From Jackrogersella multiformis (lineage: Eukaryota > Ascomycota > Sordariomycetes > Xylariales > Hypoxylaceae), in NCBI GenBank assembly GCA_902806575.1, contig CADCXD010000018.1, positions 2,108,001 through 2,172,000 of the forward strand: a stretch of DNA of 64,000 bases. Direction: 5' to 3'. The translations under genes and the position numbers were made by a program. The notes beneath the pieces are model-generated. The model ran no database searches. It was given only the letters and a program-made list of their open reading frames with translations, and was not told the origin of the DNA. Shown here one piece after another: positions 12,149-23,987 of the stretch. Positions within the stretch are counted from its first letter, which is position 1. Each line of letters begins with the position of its first letter.

Positions 12149-14284
12149 ATGCTCGTTATCATCTTAATAGTGTTTTGTGTTGTGGTGTCCCCAAGTCATG
12201 GCCTAGAATTGGTCAAAGCCGGTCAGTCGAGGTTCGTTAAGTGTATTGCTCTCTGGACTAACGACATAGTAGAATACGGCTTTGGTAAATTCAACAAAAG
12301 GGTACCATCTCGCAACAGCTCGGTAATCACAGAGGCCACAAGCTCACTTGACATACTAGCTTCTAGTCTCGCAGTGGCAAGCTCGGAGACTTATCAGAGA
12401 CCTATGAGCACCATTTCAAAAACGATAATTGCTATCTCTGCTAGTGATGTGTATATTGCTGTAGCATCCACCGCGGATAGCTCTACTCCATCAACGTCTG
12501 ACCCTTGGTGGGGACTGAATAACTTGGGAACCATCACTACAATTGTAAGGCCAACACTTGTCTTGCCTACTTCGACACCGATAAGGGGTAGTTCAAGGAT
12601 CCTTACCCAACCCCCTGATAGCAGCTCAAGTTCCATCTCCAATATAGCTTCATCGTTCACCTTCAATGCGACGTCGAGACCATGGGGTTGGAACACTACC
12701 TCCAGTGCCTCTTCACTATTTTCGCCTACCGTAACTCTGCCTCCTTCAACCACTAGCACGACTGTTTTTGTCACTGCTACACCGAGTGAATGCCCAGCGA
12801 AAGGCAGCGGACCGATCACCGTCACTTCCTATACCATCATCTACACCTCGACAACAACATGGACTGGGGATCCATCTGACTATATACCCCCTTACCCACC
12901 AATAAGTACACCAATCCCGTGTACTCCCAAAGAGAGTCCTACGGGCCGGTTTACTATTACCTTATGCGATAGCACGGGTAAGACTTGCTCACTCATCCAT
13001 ACTACGACGACGAACAATTTCATCAATCCAACCCATGTCACGACAGTCACTTTAGTTACGACTGACAAGAACCCTGCTGTGGTTTTCCCAACCCAAACTC
13101 CTCCAAGCTACGGCGGGTCTCCCTCTGAACCAATTGGCCACGAATCGGCCGTGAGCGGTGACGATGTAGTCACTCCTGGATACGGTATACTCCCTACACC
13201 CGTCAACTCGGCTAAATCGTCGCCGACTCCAGTTGGTGGCAACAGCGCAGGCAACAGCGGAGTAGGAAATAACGGAGGCAGTAATGGTAGCGGTAATGGT
13301 AGTAATAATGGTGCAAGCTCGGCTCCGATCACTATAATAGTTCAGCCTGGCCAGGTAATAGTTGACGACCACACATTTATCGATGATCCGGCCCAGCAGA
13401 CGTCAACTGTAGTTATAGGAGGCGATACTTTCGTTATCGATCCGTCTAAGGTAATAGGTATCGGCGCCACCATTGACCGGCCTCCTTTTAATGGAGGAGG
13501 CATGTTTTTGCCTACGCCGACGCCGATCACAACTTCCATCGGCGGTCTTGGGGTAGTATACGGGTCCTCGATCGCGATAATAGATGGCACAGTCTTTACT
13601 ATTCAACCTACACCCACAATGGCAGTAGTTAAAGGGCAAACGATAACCCTCGGGCCCCAAGGGATCATCTTCCCCAGCCAAACACTTCTTGCCGCTAAAG
13701 GACCTGGGCCAACGCAGACGGCCGTAATGGGAGGGGAGCTGATCACGGCAATCGGGTCAGACAAAGTCGTCATCGAAGGCACTACAATAACGTATGGCTC
13801 CGACTTCAGCAGCACGATCACGACCGTCGTTGATGGAGACACTATCCTGATCGCGCCGGGCGGCGTAATCGTTCATGATGAGACGCTGGGGGGGATTACG
13901 GCGGCCCCTGATGCGACCAAATATGAGATCGCGGGCGGCGCGACGATTACGCAGATGGGGCTCACAGCAGTGGAAGTTGATGGGATAACATTCCACGTCG
14001 GCCTAGGAGCCCTGTCGGCGCTCACCACAGTAGTCGGAGGGCATACCCTGACTATCGGCCCTAAAGGCGTCGGTATGGAGACCTGGACTCTTGATGTGCC
14101 GTATGCATCTACCACGACACTCATGCCAGGACAGGGCAGTAATAATGCCGTATTAACGATCCCGACAGAAACGGGATCGGCGAGGAAAGACAACGCCGGG
14201 TCGGTCCCGCGGCCGGCTTGGTGGTTACAAAACCTCTTCTCAGTTGGCGTCGGGTGTTTCGGGCCATTACTTTTCTGGATATGA
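12149..14284 (+). CDS. Secreted Ser/Thr-rich, repeat-containing cell-wall or adhesin-like protein
   Basis: A single-exon 711-residue protein. It starts with a hydrophobic signal peptide (MLVIILIVFCVVVSPSHGLE), followed by a possible Kex2-type KR site near residue 53. Residues about 60-400 are very rich in Ser, Thr and Pro, as in O-mannosylated wall proteins, and include a Gly/Asn/Ser linker (about 366-390). From about residue 418 a unit containing TVV.G.T..I.P.GV recurs at about 418, 491, 558 and 625. The C-terminus is a hydrophobic segment (NLFSVGVGCFGPLLFWI) after a small-residue region (DNAGS), which fits a GPI-anchor signal. No enzymatic motif is visible. An adhesin or wall-structural role is inference; I cannot name a family. 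Confidence 0.7.
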   Translation: MLVIILIVFCVVVSPSHGLELVKAGQSRFVKCIALWTNDIVEYGFGKFNKRVPSRNSSVITEATSSLDILASSLAVASSETYQRPMSTISKTIIAISASDVYIAVASTADSSTPSTSDPWWGLNNLGTITTIVRPTLVLPTSTPIRGSSRILTQPPDSSSSSISNIASSFTFNATSRPWGWNTTSSASSLFSPTVTLPPSTTSTTVFVTATPSECPAKGSGPITVTSYTIIYTSTTTWTGDPSDYIPPYPPISTPIPCTPKESPTGRFTITLCDSTGKTCSLIHTTTTNNFINPTHVTTVTLVTTDKNPAVVFPTQTPPSYGGSPSEPIGHESAVSGDDVVTPGYGILPTPVNSAKSSPTPVGGNSAGNSGVGNNGGSNGSGNGSNNGASSAPITIIVQPGQVIVDDHTFIDDPAQQTSTVVIGGDTFVIDPSKVIGIGATIDRPPFNGGGMFLPTPTPITTSIGGLGVVYGSSIAIIDGTVFTIQPTPTMAVVKGQTITLGPQGIIFPSQTLLAAKGPGPTQTAVMGGELITAIGSDKVVIEGTTITYGSDFSSTITTVVDGDTILIAPGGVIVHDETLGGITAAPDATKYEIAGGATITQMGLTAVEVDGITFHVGLGALSALTTVVGGHTLTIGPKGVGMETWTLDVPYASTTTLMPGQGSNNAVLTIPTETGSARKDNAGSVPRPAWWLQNLFSVGVGCFGPLLFWI
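13400..14100 (+). repeat. Internal protein repeats of about 67-73 codons
   Basis: Four starts of the same unit lie at about residues 418 (TVVIGGDTFVIDPSKV), 491 (AVVKGQTITLGPQGI), 558 (TVVDGDTILIAPGGV) and 625 (TTVVGGHTLTIGPKGV). The gaps are 73, 67 and 67 residues. The second half of each complete unit carries GG..I and an (I/V)xGTxF/TI-like strand. The last copy is partial. Confidence 0.7.
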
Positions 14285-16751
14285 AACTTATAAAACTTAC
14301 TTACTTGCTTGTGCTATACCATTGCTCAGGCTTTTTATGCTTGCATACCTAATATTCACACATATATACATATTTCGTGGGGTTTGTTTCGTTTTCACAC
14401 GGCGCATGGCGCGGCAAGGGGAGAGGAGAGAAACAGTCCAAAAACCAATCGTTCAGCTGACGACGTTATGATACCCGAGGGAATACAGCAACAATAAGTG
14501 CTATGAGCCAAGGATTCAACAGACCAAAACTTAACAGAACTGGGCCTCGTACACGATGGATGTATTAATATACCTACCTAAAGCAGGTGATCTACCCATG
14601 CATGTTGGAGCCGCATCGCCAGGGGCAAGGGGGGATAAGGCAAAAGTTTTTCGTACATAGCTGTTTGAGAAGAGAGGATACTTCACCGAACGAGAAGTTG
14701 TATGTTTTGCGTATTGACATGCATCCTGTTTTGTGAGTTGTGACTCGTCACCGTACATTCCTGCCGGTCTGCTCCGGCCGCATCGCTTTTGAAACGTACG
14801 CGAGATCCTGGATTGCAACGTCGGGCTCGTCGGGGTTGGCGTTCGCCGGGACAGGCTCGGTCGGTGCCTGCAGCGAGGATCCTTCGAGCTACGCACATGC
14901 GAATGGCAGGGTGGTATGGCCAAGCTTAGACTGCTAACGCAGCTTGAGATTCAGCCTGTCCCCTTGGGCTATGTTTTATGACCACGGCGCACGGCATGAT
15001 GCAGGAGTGCCGTGAGGAGTGTCCATCTACTTGCGATATTCCCATGCCGACCCCCCAGGCTCAAGGAACCGCTTTCGGGAGGCAGGCTAGCACTTAGGTC
15101 GATGGTAGGCAATGCGGCGCCGCTACGGCGTCGGTGCCACGGCGTTTTGCCCCTTATTTCTCGGTTCTTCCTTGAGATCTACGCTCTGATTGCTGTTGAT
15201 CGATTTCTTGTTTAAATAGGATATATAGACATGCTATTATTCAAGCCTCTACGTATGAAAACAATGCGAGGGGGCAGTGTATTGTCGTATAAACCTCGCC
15301 GATGGCCCCAACGACTGTCTACTACAGGAGAACAGGAAATCCTAGCATTTCCAGTATGATATCATAATAACATACCATAGGAGGTACATTTGCCACAACT
15401 TTAGTCACTCGATGCTGCCGTGATAAAATATCATATAATGAGACAACGGAGCCTGTGGGAACGTCGATCGACTGGCGGATATGTGGAAACCTCTTCGGGC
15501 CTACACTCGTCTACCAGCGCCGAAACCCCCACGGGATCAACGTGCCGGCAGTATGCCGGCCATGCTCGCTAGGGGTGAATATATACCTACTGACATCACA
15601 CGCAGATCACTAATATCCGGAGCAAGGGAACTCTACTTTGGCAGGACTACTGTATATCAGAGCCCGTTACCTTACAAGTTGCAAAGTAGTTAACTACCTC
15701 CTATGGGATTTGATATCATTCATTAGGTGTACAGTGGTGACATTGGAACATCACGACCTTATTACTTCGAAAATATATCAATCTCCCTTTAGGCATTCCA
15801 TGATATCATGTTGACCCGATACCGTCTCCCTGTGCTCGGAGTCCCGTAGTCGGCTCACCGGAGCAATGGCCGCTCTTATCCATGACGATATTCAAATTTC
15901 CTACGGCAAGAAGACAATCTACTCATTATATAACTATGAATGCCTCATTTGGCGCATCATATATTTTAGCAATATATAATTCGTTAGCTTCGAGTCCTCG
16001 TTTTGACCCAGGGCTTTTCTAGTCTTCAGGATATCTAAATCGCCATTTTCCTCAGTAATGCATAATAAAGGGGAAGAGGAGGTTCAAGCAAAGGTGACAT
16101 ATGTATAACACTCGGTGTTCTCGTGTCCATGCCGCCAGCTCTGTCTTCTCTGGGGTAGAAATATTGAATTCTCTCCGCTTATTAAAGAAAGCATCTCAAT
16201 CACCACAACCTTCTGTGCTAGCATAAGTCTAAGTTAAATATATTTGCTACCAACCGACTAGAATAAGCGGAGACTAGAAATTCCTAGGTAAATGGTGTTT
16301 TCAGAAACAGGTTCGAATATGCTGACCTAGCACTATAAGACAAAGGGGCACGGTTATAACCTTTTCCATGATGAAGAACGTGGGAGGCCGCATGGTGCAT
16401 GTGTTATCTTAGGCACAGCCGTCTTAACATATTGAAGGGTTTCTCTGACATTAAGATGTCCCGTGCTTTCTGAGTAGTCTAGTAGTGGCCAAGAGAGATA
16501 CTATGAGCACATGAACCCCCCGATCACGATAGCAGGAGTCTACAGTAGATCTCGAACGGAACCTACACAAGTATTCTACGGCTTCGTAGAGTGTAGCCTC
16601 ATGCTAGCAGAAAGTTAAGTTGCCTCATAGGCTTTTCACTACATAGATGAACACATAATCACATTGGATGCTGTCTATTGCATCTATATCTTATCTGGTC
16701 ATGGCAAGTGTCCTGTCTGAATAGTACAACCACCAGCAATCCTCAGACTTA
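14285..16751. other. Gene-free spacer with ATGATATCAT palindromes
   Basis: The first few hundred bases are probably 3' untranslated sequence of the wall-protein gene. Short frames at 14531-14923, 14740-14937, 15012-15215 and 15481-15693 carry no recognisable features. Between 15.35 and 15.81 kb the octamer TGATATCA occurs three times, twice inside 12-nt perfect palindromes (15355-15366 and 15799-15810). The stretch from 15.7 to 16.6 kb is AT-rich and looks like decayed sequence. Confidence 0.45.
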
Positions 16752-19641
16752 TCACCAAACTTCTTCCCATATCGGATTTGTTGCGTGTAGCAGCTTCTTC
16801 GCCACCTCGCGATCAGGCGCCAATCTTCCTATCACCATAGCATCGTACAAAGCGGCCCGAACTGCTTCTGGCATCTTCCCCGCGCTTCCACAGATGCAGA
16901 TTACGGCCCCTTTTTTTATGTAATCGCAGACTAGCAATGCGTTCTCTCGGATACGGTCCTGCACGTATATCTTTTCCTTCTGGTCCCTAGAGAATGCCGT
17001 GAGAACCTTAATCCCTAATCTGTCCCATTCGTCCCTGAAGTAGAAGTCGGCATCATGGTTCCGCCCGCCGAAGAACAGGATGACATCTCCGGTTTGCGGG
17101 TCGTCAGATCGGTCCCATATATGGGCACGTATCGGTGCAATGCCGGTGCCTGGGGCAATGGCCAGGAGCGGTCTACGATAAAGACTCGCTTCTAGGGTAT
17201 CATACTCTTTGTGGACAATGTTGATTACCGTTCCGGGACTCAGCGATGCCAGATAACGAGAGCATAGCCCCTGTCGGGTCTTCCGCAGCACCGTCTTGTA
17301 CTTCACTAGGGCTACTATAAGTTCGACTCGTGTCATCTCGGGATTTTCTTCGCTCTTAAGAAGCGACCCGCCGCTCGCAATGCTGTATTCTCGACCTCGC
17401 ATGACAGGGAAGATGGACGGAACATGCTGGTAAGGGATCTTGACGGTTGGGAAATCTTGTAGAACTTCTAGAATAGATCGTCGAGGTCGAGAAGTGTAGT
17501 CATAAAATTCGTCCGATAGCCCAGGGTTTGCAAATTCCCTAAGGCGCTCTTGGTGTATAGGATCCTCGGTGTAGAAAGCGATTTCTTGGAAGAATACACG
17601 CTTCGGGATGGCAGTAATATCGTAGTTGTGAACCAGGAGCTGCCGCAATGTGGACTGAGGAAGAGGATGGCAGTTCTTGGGTCGTGAATAAAGCATGTGC
17701 TGCTGGCTTGCGCGATGCTCGAAAGGCAAGTCGGCGACATCTTGCCAGCCCATAAGATCGATCAGTGCTTGCACATCCGCCGGGAAATTCTTGGGGTAAA
17801 TGACGACTGCATCGCCTGGTACGTAGCTGAAGAGACCTAGTTGACCCCTGCTAGGGAGTTCCGGTTGTGTAGGTGCTTCAAAGATTAGATGACGGACATC
17901 TTGCCAGTGAGTAGTGGGAGTGACACGGTGGTTCTGTAATAAGACGGCCGGCGATGATTTGGGAATAGGAAGAAGATCTGCTGGAGGAAGTGCCTCCTTA
18001 GTGCTGAAATCCTCTAGGCAGTATTTCGACGGATGATCTCTTAGGACGTTGGGTTTGTCTAGAGTATCTATCCCGCCTCGGATTGCCTTCGCCGTATTCT
18101 CTGATAAGCGAGCGGAATATGTATTGCTGTTGATGGACATTCTTTCTGTCCTCAGGGCCTGTTCTAAGACCTTAGGGTTAGGTGTATCGACATGGCTGAA
18201 AAGTGCTGCAGTACTATCGAAAGTCTGTTCCTGCTGGATATGCTGAAGGTTCCTATTTGATAACATGACAGTAGTGGGAGTCTTGCCTGTGCCATCTGGA
18301 CTCTTCGCTTGCTGCGCGTCGCGGTCAGGCATCGGCTCATCTTGGGAATCCATATTGGGTAGTAGTTCTATTGTGAACTTTGGGGGAAGTTGCACTTCTG
18401 GGGGTATAGGCGATAAATCCTTAGGTAAAGGATACTCTCTCAGAAGATGGTTTCGAAGGCTTAAAGACCATGACAAGAAGGTGCCGTCGATGCTGTGAGT
18501 AAATATCAGGTTATAGAACTGCAACTATGTTTGTTGACCAAGAGCTTGAGACAGAAAGGGATCAATAATAATGACGACGATAATAATAAAAGACAGAGAA
18601 GATAGAGGGCGGGAAGTAGTAAAGTAAGAATATGAGAAGATAATAAGATAGTGATAGATTTAATAGGAGGAAACTAGGAAGACGACGTACCCGTCTTGGT
18701 GACGCTCGTCAGCCTCACCACGTGGGAAGAACTCGGTCGCACCTAATTGTTCTAGGCGTTTGTGAAGCTTCCTAACTGCCCAGTTGTACCTGCATCATAA
18801 GATTAGAGGGGGGGAAAAAAGGAAGTTGGTAAACGATCGGATGATGTCATTTGGAAATTAAGATATTAGGAAGTTGCGTACTTGAAATACGAACTGTCGC
18901 CAAGACCAAATGTAGTGAAGTTGACTTGCTGCAGACAGTTCGGTGGGAGTCGTTTGCGGAGGAGGCTCTTCCAGAACTTCAGCGCGTTCCGAGGTATTTC
19001 GCCTTGACCAGTAGTAGAAATGACGAATATGATCAAAGGATATTGTAGTAACAGGTTCTAAATGAGGCAAGATCTTTGTTACCAGGTGCGCCTCGTTGCT
19101 AAGAATCGATGCACAAAAAAGATAGGAGAAGAGCGAGGCCGCAAGATGCAGGTAGGCAGATAAACAACACTCCAAGAATGAAAATGGATGTGAATACACA
19201 GATATGTTGCTTGCTTGCTTGCTTTGCTACCTTGGGAACTTTTTACCTGGAACTAGAGGGGAACTGACGTATGCCTTGTCCCGTGCGCCTGGTAAAAATT
19301 GAAAGGAATAGAGTAGGCAGAAAATGACAATGACAATGGCATTGAAGAATTCTGAATGGCCAAGTAAATACCTAGGACAAATAGGCAAACAGGCAGGAAG
19401 CGAGTGAGGACGAGTGAATGAATTTCGATCGCTAGACGGAGACTCGACTTACAAGTTCGACTTCATTCATCTCACAGACCAATGTCTTGAAGTGCAGCCT
19501 CTCAGCGAGCCTTTCAAGGTCACCGGCTAGGTCTTGGCTGTTCCCTGTTTCGGAGCCATAAAGGATAAGCATGCGTCTATCCTCGAGCTGAGAGATTCCA
19601 TCTCCACCAGCCACGTTACTATTATCCTCCGAAGCCATCAT
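16752..19641 (-). CDS. TAH18: NADPH-dependent diflavin oxidoreductase Tah18 (cytosolic Fe-S assembly)
   Basis: Four exons (19641-19453, 19057-18882, 18789-18691, 18492-16752) give 734 residues in frame. The N-terminal flavodoxin domain has the FMN loop LILYGSETGNSQDLAG. After the first join come FVISTTGQGEIPRN and TTFGLGDSSYFKYNW, all typical of Tah18/NDOR1. The C-terminal FAD/NADPH half has REYSIASGG, LLAIAPGTGIAPIRAH, FFGGRNHDADFYF and the terminal NPIWEEVW with the aromatic end residue. Tah18 passes electrons from NADPH to Dre2 in the cytosolic iron-sulfur assembly pathway. Two ATGs stand next to each other at the start (MM); a further in-frame ATG lies at 19677. The protein is longer than I would expect for the family because of a Ser/Asn-rich insert (about 200-330). 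Introns are 395, 92 and 198 nt; the first is unusually long. Confidence 0.93.
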
Positions 19642-22600
19642 GAACCTAGACGTATTGAAGGTTAAAAAAGTAACCAAAGGGAAAAGGCCGGCAAGGATCT
19701 CACTAAATCAAGCCATGAAAGATGAAAGATGAGATTGATAAGATAGAGTTCGAGTATGTAAGCACCAAATTACTTCATTGGTCTGTGCGGTGTATATTAT
19801 TTAGGTACCTACCTAGGTACCTAGGCCCCCTGTATTTTCTTGTCTTTCTGACCGGAACCTTACCCCTCCATCCACCACCTACCTCCTTAACCTCGAATAT
19901 CCGATAACACTATTGAAACCTTGGAATTGGTGAGCATACGAGAGTACATTGTCCGATACTACATAGCTTTACCTCCTCGATTATCGATATGAATATATTC
20001 TGGAACTATTAAGTCTCGAACCGAATCGTGAACCATTTGCGCCATGTATTGTGAGAACTAAAATCTAGCCTACCTATGCCGTGATAAGCTATTTCCATGG
20101 TAAGCAATCGTTTCTATAGATACGGATGTATTATGATGTCAAGATTAAGAGTAGAGTAATATATTTAGGAGCACACTTCTACGATCTATTCAATAGGGAC
20201 ATTATGATGTTTAAGATATATTATTGAGAGTTGTCATGAGTCCTTTGAAGTTGATATGCTCTCACTTTTAGGTATGACCCTTATTTTACTTATATGTTAT
20301 ATACTTTTGAGTACCCTCGCAACCTCGATAGTCTCTTCATCGAACACGTTCATTACTGGCGAACTCCCGCTTCTGTACTAGTTAGGAACTTCCTTTCATA
20401 CTGTTCATAGAATACGGCTATCCATCCGAATGAAAAAATTCGTACCAAGATAATACATGGTTACCAGTATATAGCACAATTAATTATAGATTCAAGGTTT
20501 CAGTCGACTACCTTTATAGATACCTACCTAGGTTGGTAAAATACTTATAATTGCTTTCATTAATGGTGTCAAGCGTGCTGTTAAAATGACTGGTTACCGG
20601 CCGAGAGGGAAAAGTGTAAAATTCAATATAATTGTTGCTTAACAGAATAGCTCTTTTAACGTTTACATGGAGGACTGTTTTGGAGGATTTAATCATGGAA
20701 TTTAAGTATATAGCAGCATCTTAAAAATAGGCATTAAGTTCCTTGTAAGGCCAACATAATAAAATCCTTGACCTGGAGCAATTGGTTGTGATTGTTTATC
20801 TTGCCTTTTTTGGATATTCATACCAGGTATTTTAAGATGATCTAAAATCTAGCGCTCCCTGGAGAATGCTTGGTAAAACCTTATGTTTACCTACCGGTAC
20901 CTCTCTGTAGGTTCATCTAAAGGGGTTTAGTGCTTAGAGAGCTTATTCGTACCCGAGGTACCTACCTACCAGGTACATGCCTACCTAGGTAGGTATGTAA
21001 GCCTTAAGGCCGCCTTTTACCATCAAACGCGGCAAGGTTAGAACGTGGAAAATGTGTATTAAATGCCACAAAATTGGAAGCGAAATCTTTTCCCCACACG
21101 ATGTACACTAGTTGTGATTGGACTAAAACTTCCGACCATGTACCAGAAGGTAAGGAGTCTTAGATCCATCTCGTAGGGCATAGCTCCCCCATAACTTACA
21201 TAATGGGTGGGTTAGTTTGGCGGATAGAATCCATACACGATGGGACAACTGTCAGGACCACAGACTTCGACCTTCAGGCACGGCGCTAAATGGGGATAGC
21301 CAGCCTAATTATGGATAGCTGGTGCGCGATTCCTTACGTACTACTGATTTGTAGCTAAAAAGGTACAGACGGGAGCGTGGGAGACTCTGCGGCTCTTCAC
21401 CAGTCAAATAGTGCGTGCGCGTATAGATGTATCGATGAATATACGTATTACCGAGGAATACCTAGGCCTGCAAAGTAACGTTGGGTTGGTTTTTTGGCCG
21501 TCTGCATTTCTAGGGTGCCGACATTGTGGTAAGGCTGTTCGTTTGGCAATTTCTCATGCACGCAACAGGAGCTAACAAGCTACCTTACCCAGCCGAAGAC
21601 ACCCGCAAAACCATGTGGACCAAACTTAACAACGTGTTTGTCTGCCTACCTACCTACATACACAGTAGGTACCTCGCATATTGACACCTGGAAATACACG
21701 TATCAAATGCTAGGGAGACTAATGTACCGACATAAGGTGTTACCTACTTAATTGTTAGCCACCTGGTGTAAGAAAAAAGAAGATGAAATATATATAGTGA
21801 TTCATATGATTTTGTCTGTATGATAGATAGGTATGTTGATAAAGCTTCGGATCTTTTAACTAACACACGGATTTTAGTTTGATTTATAATAGTAGTAATA
21901 ATTTGATGAATAATGGATTTGGAAATGTGTTTTCTCAGTAGAGGCTGTAAGGGGCAAAAAAGGGGGGGCGATTTCTTTTAGGTTCATTCTCCAGGTTCAT
22001 AGGTGAGAAGGTGTCTAAATGATGAAGAAATGGAAGGTGTATGTCTAAAAAGATCCCTGTCAAGCTCGTTTCGTCCCCGTTGAGTGGCTCGATCATCGAA
22101 CCCCTAAGAGACAAGGTTCTTTCAAAGCTTCCAGAATGTCGACCGACTTGTGACTGGATTCTGGCTCATGTGTGGAAAGAGAAACCCAACAATGAGATGC
22201 AGACTTTGGTGTGACTCCTTTTTACTGAACTGCGTGTGCGCACAGTGTATGTTCATATGTACCGAGCTAGAGTTTTTCTAGAAAGGATGCGATTTCTGGA
22301 AGCGATGCCTCAATTTTCAGCTGGCAAAAAAAAAAAAAGGTGTCAAGCAAGCATTGACATAGCGCAATTTGCTATTTTTAATGCACCCCGACCTTCTGCA
22401 GAAGCCAATTTCGATAATTCAAGCATGTTACCGAGCTTGACCTTAGGTAGACATCAGCACCGCAGCACCGGTCCCTTTTCTGCGCCTGAGCGTAATAATT
22501 CGGATTTGCGTAGAAATTAATAACCTAGGTAGGTACTTAATTATGCAACCTAAAGAATTATATCCATGCACGAGCCATGCCATCCTACATAGTACATGTA

Positions 22601-23987
22601 GCTTCTCGGAAAGAAAATATGGAAAGCTACTTACATATGTAGGTAGGTGCTTAACTTAGCTCACGCTGCTCACGATAGGCGCACCTTGATATTCTAGCGG
22701 TGACAAGAAGGCGGCATTCAGAGAGACACGTCCGGTGTCACCGACTTGAAATAATTACAAGGTTTGGTGTCGGTTAAAAACCTACACTATTTACCCAGGG
22801 TACCTACCTAGGTAGGTAGTTAATGGCTTGATCTTATATATTCATACTTACAGATGAATGATTAGAATAAATTGTTGTAATGTACGTGATTGTCATGATC
22901 TAAGACAAGAAACGTGGGTATCAGAAGGTTGTAAAGCTGTAGATACCTACCTAGGTACCTTATAAACTAAAATAATTCATAATTGAAATTTCTTAGGAAA
23001 GAAAGGTACTCATATGACCTGCAAAGTTCTATCTCAATCTGTTGATGTCACCATAAAAGGTTCTTTAGAAATCTCAGAAGGCAACAATGACCTGAAACTG
23101 CCTGTTGGAACAAGCAGGTCCGTACGCGTTTTCTTTCAGATTTGAAATCTGTGCACTTACCAAACTTACCTAGGTACCTTAATCGACACTTTCCTTCCTC
23201 TTCCCACAATCCACAATTCTTTTTTTGCCAGCTTCTGCTGCATCCACATTTCCTTCTAGCCTTTTTATCTTTCACTTTCTAACCATCATCCATCATTCAC
23301 CACGAATACAACCCACTACCTCTTTTCAAGTTACCTTTACCTATCCATCTCGATATAAAAGTCTACTCTCGTCTACGTACCTTGGTCTTTGGTAAGCCTC
23401 CTCCTCCCTCTGTTTTAATCTTCTTACCTGCATGTGCGAACTGGTCTATGGTACCTAGGCAATTTACCGAGAGCTAATAATAACGTCATTAGGTCGCGCG
23501 CACTGAAGCCTTCCACATCTCACGTCGATAGGTACTAGCTCACGCGATTTTGACGACAAGGTACGTACCAAACAGAACCCATAATGGTCCATAAATCCAC
23601 TTTTTCTTGATTGGCCCATGCACACCTGCCATACCATTTATATGCATTTCCCCTACACCTACCGTGCTTCTATCTTTTTTCCTTGACCCACACAAGAAAC
23701 AACAATCCTTAAAAAATTCTGGCCGCGTCCGAACATTTTGTCTCTCTCTCATTTCTTCTTCACACCTCTCAAATCCCATCAATCTAGTTCGTTGTGTCAC
23801 AAATCAACACCAAACCCCCATCTCTTTCAATCTTCTCTAGGGCACCTAGCCACCCTATTCCTCCCCCGAAATTGTTCAAGAGTTCAATACTGAACACCGA
23901 ACCCGAACGTCCTCAACGTTTCCATCGCTTCTCGTCAAGTCAATCAACCTACCTTCAACTAATCTCCAACCAGAATCATCAGTCACA
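19642..23987. repeat. Largest gene-free spacer, AT-rich with palindromes; leader of the RRM gene at right
   Basis: About 4.3 kb without a supportable gene. TACCTAGGTA-type palindromes lie at about 19803-19825, 20520-20534, 20961-20998, 22523-22535, 22801-22818, 22945-22960 and 23167-23178. The stretch 20.0-20.9 kb and parts of 22.5-23.0 kb are strongly AT-rich. From about 23200 to 23985 the strand is pyrimidine-rich (repeated TTCC, CCTCC and CATC), as expected for the promoter and leader of the RNA-binding-protein gene. Short frames (20514-20696, 22236-22520, 23048-23275, 23540-23840) show no features. Confidence 0.45.
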
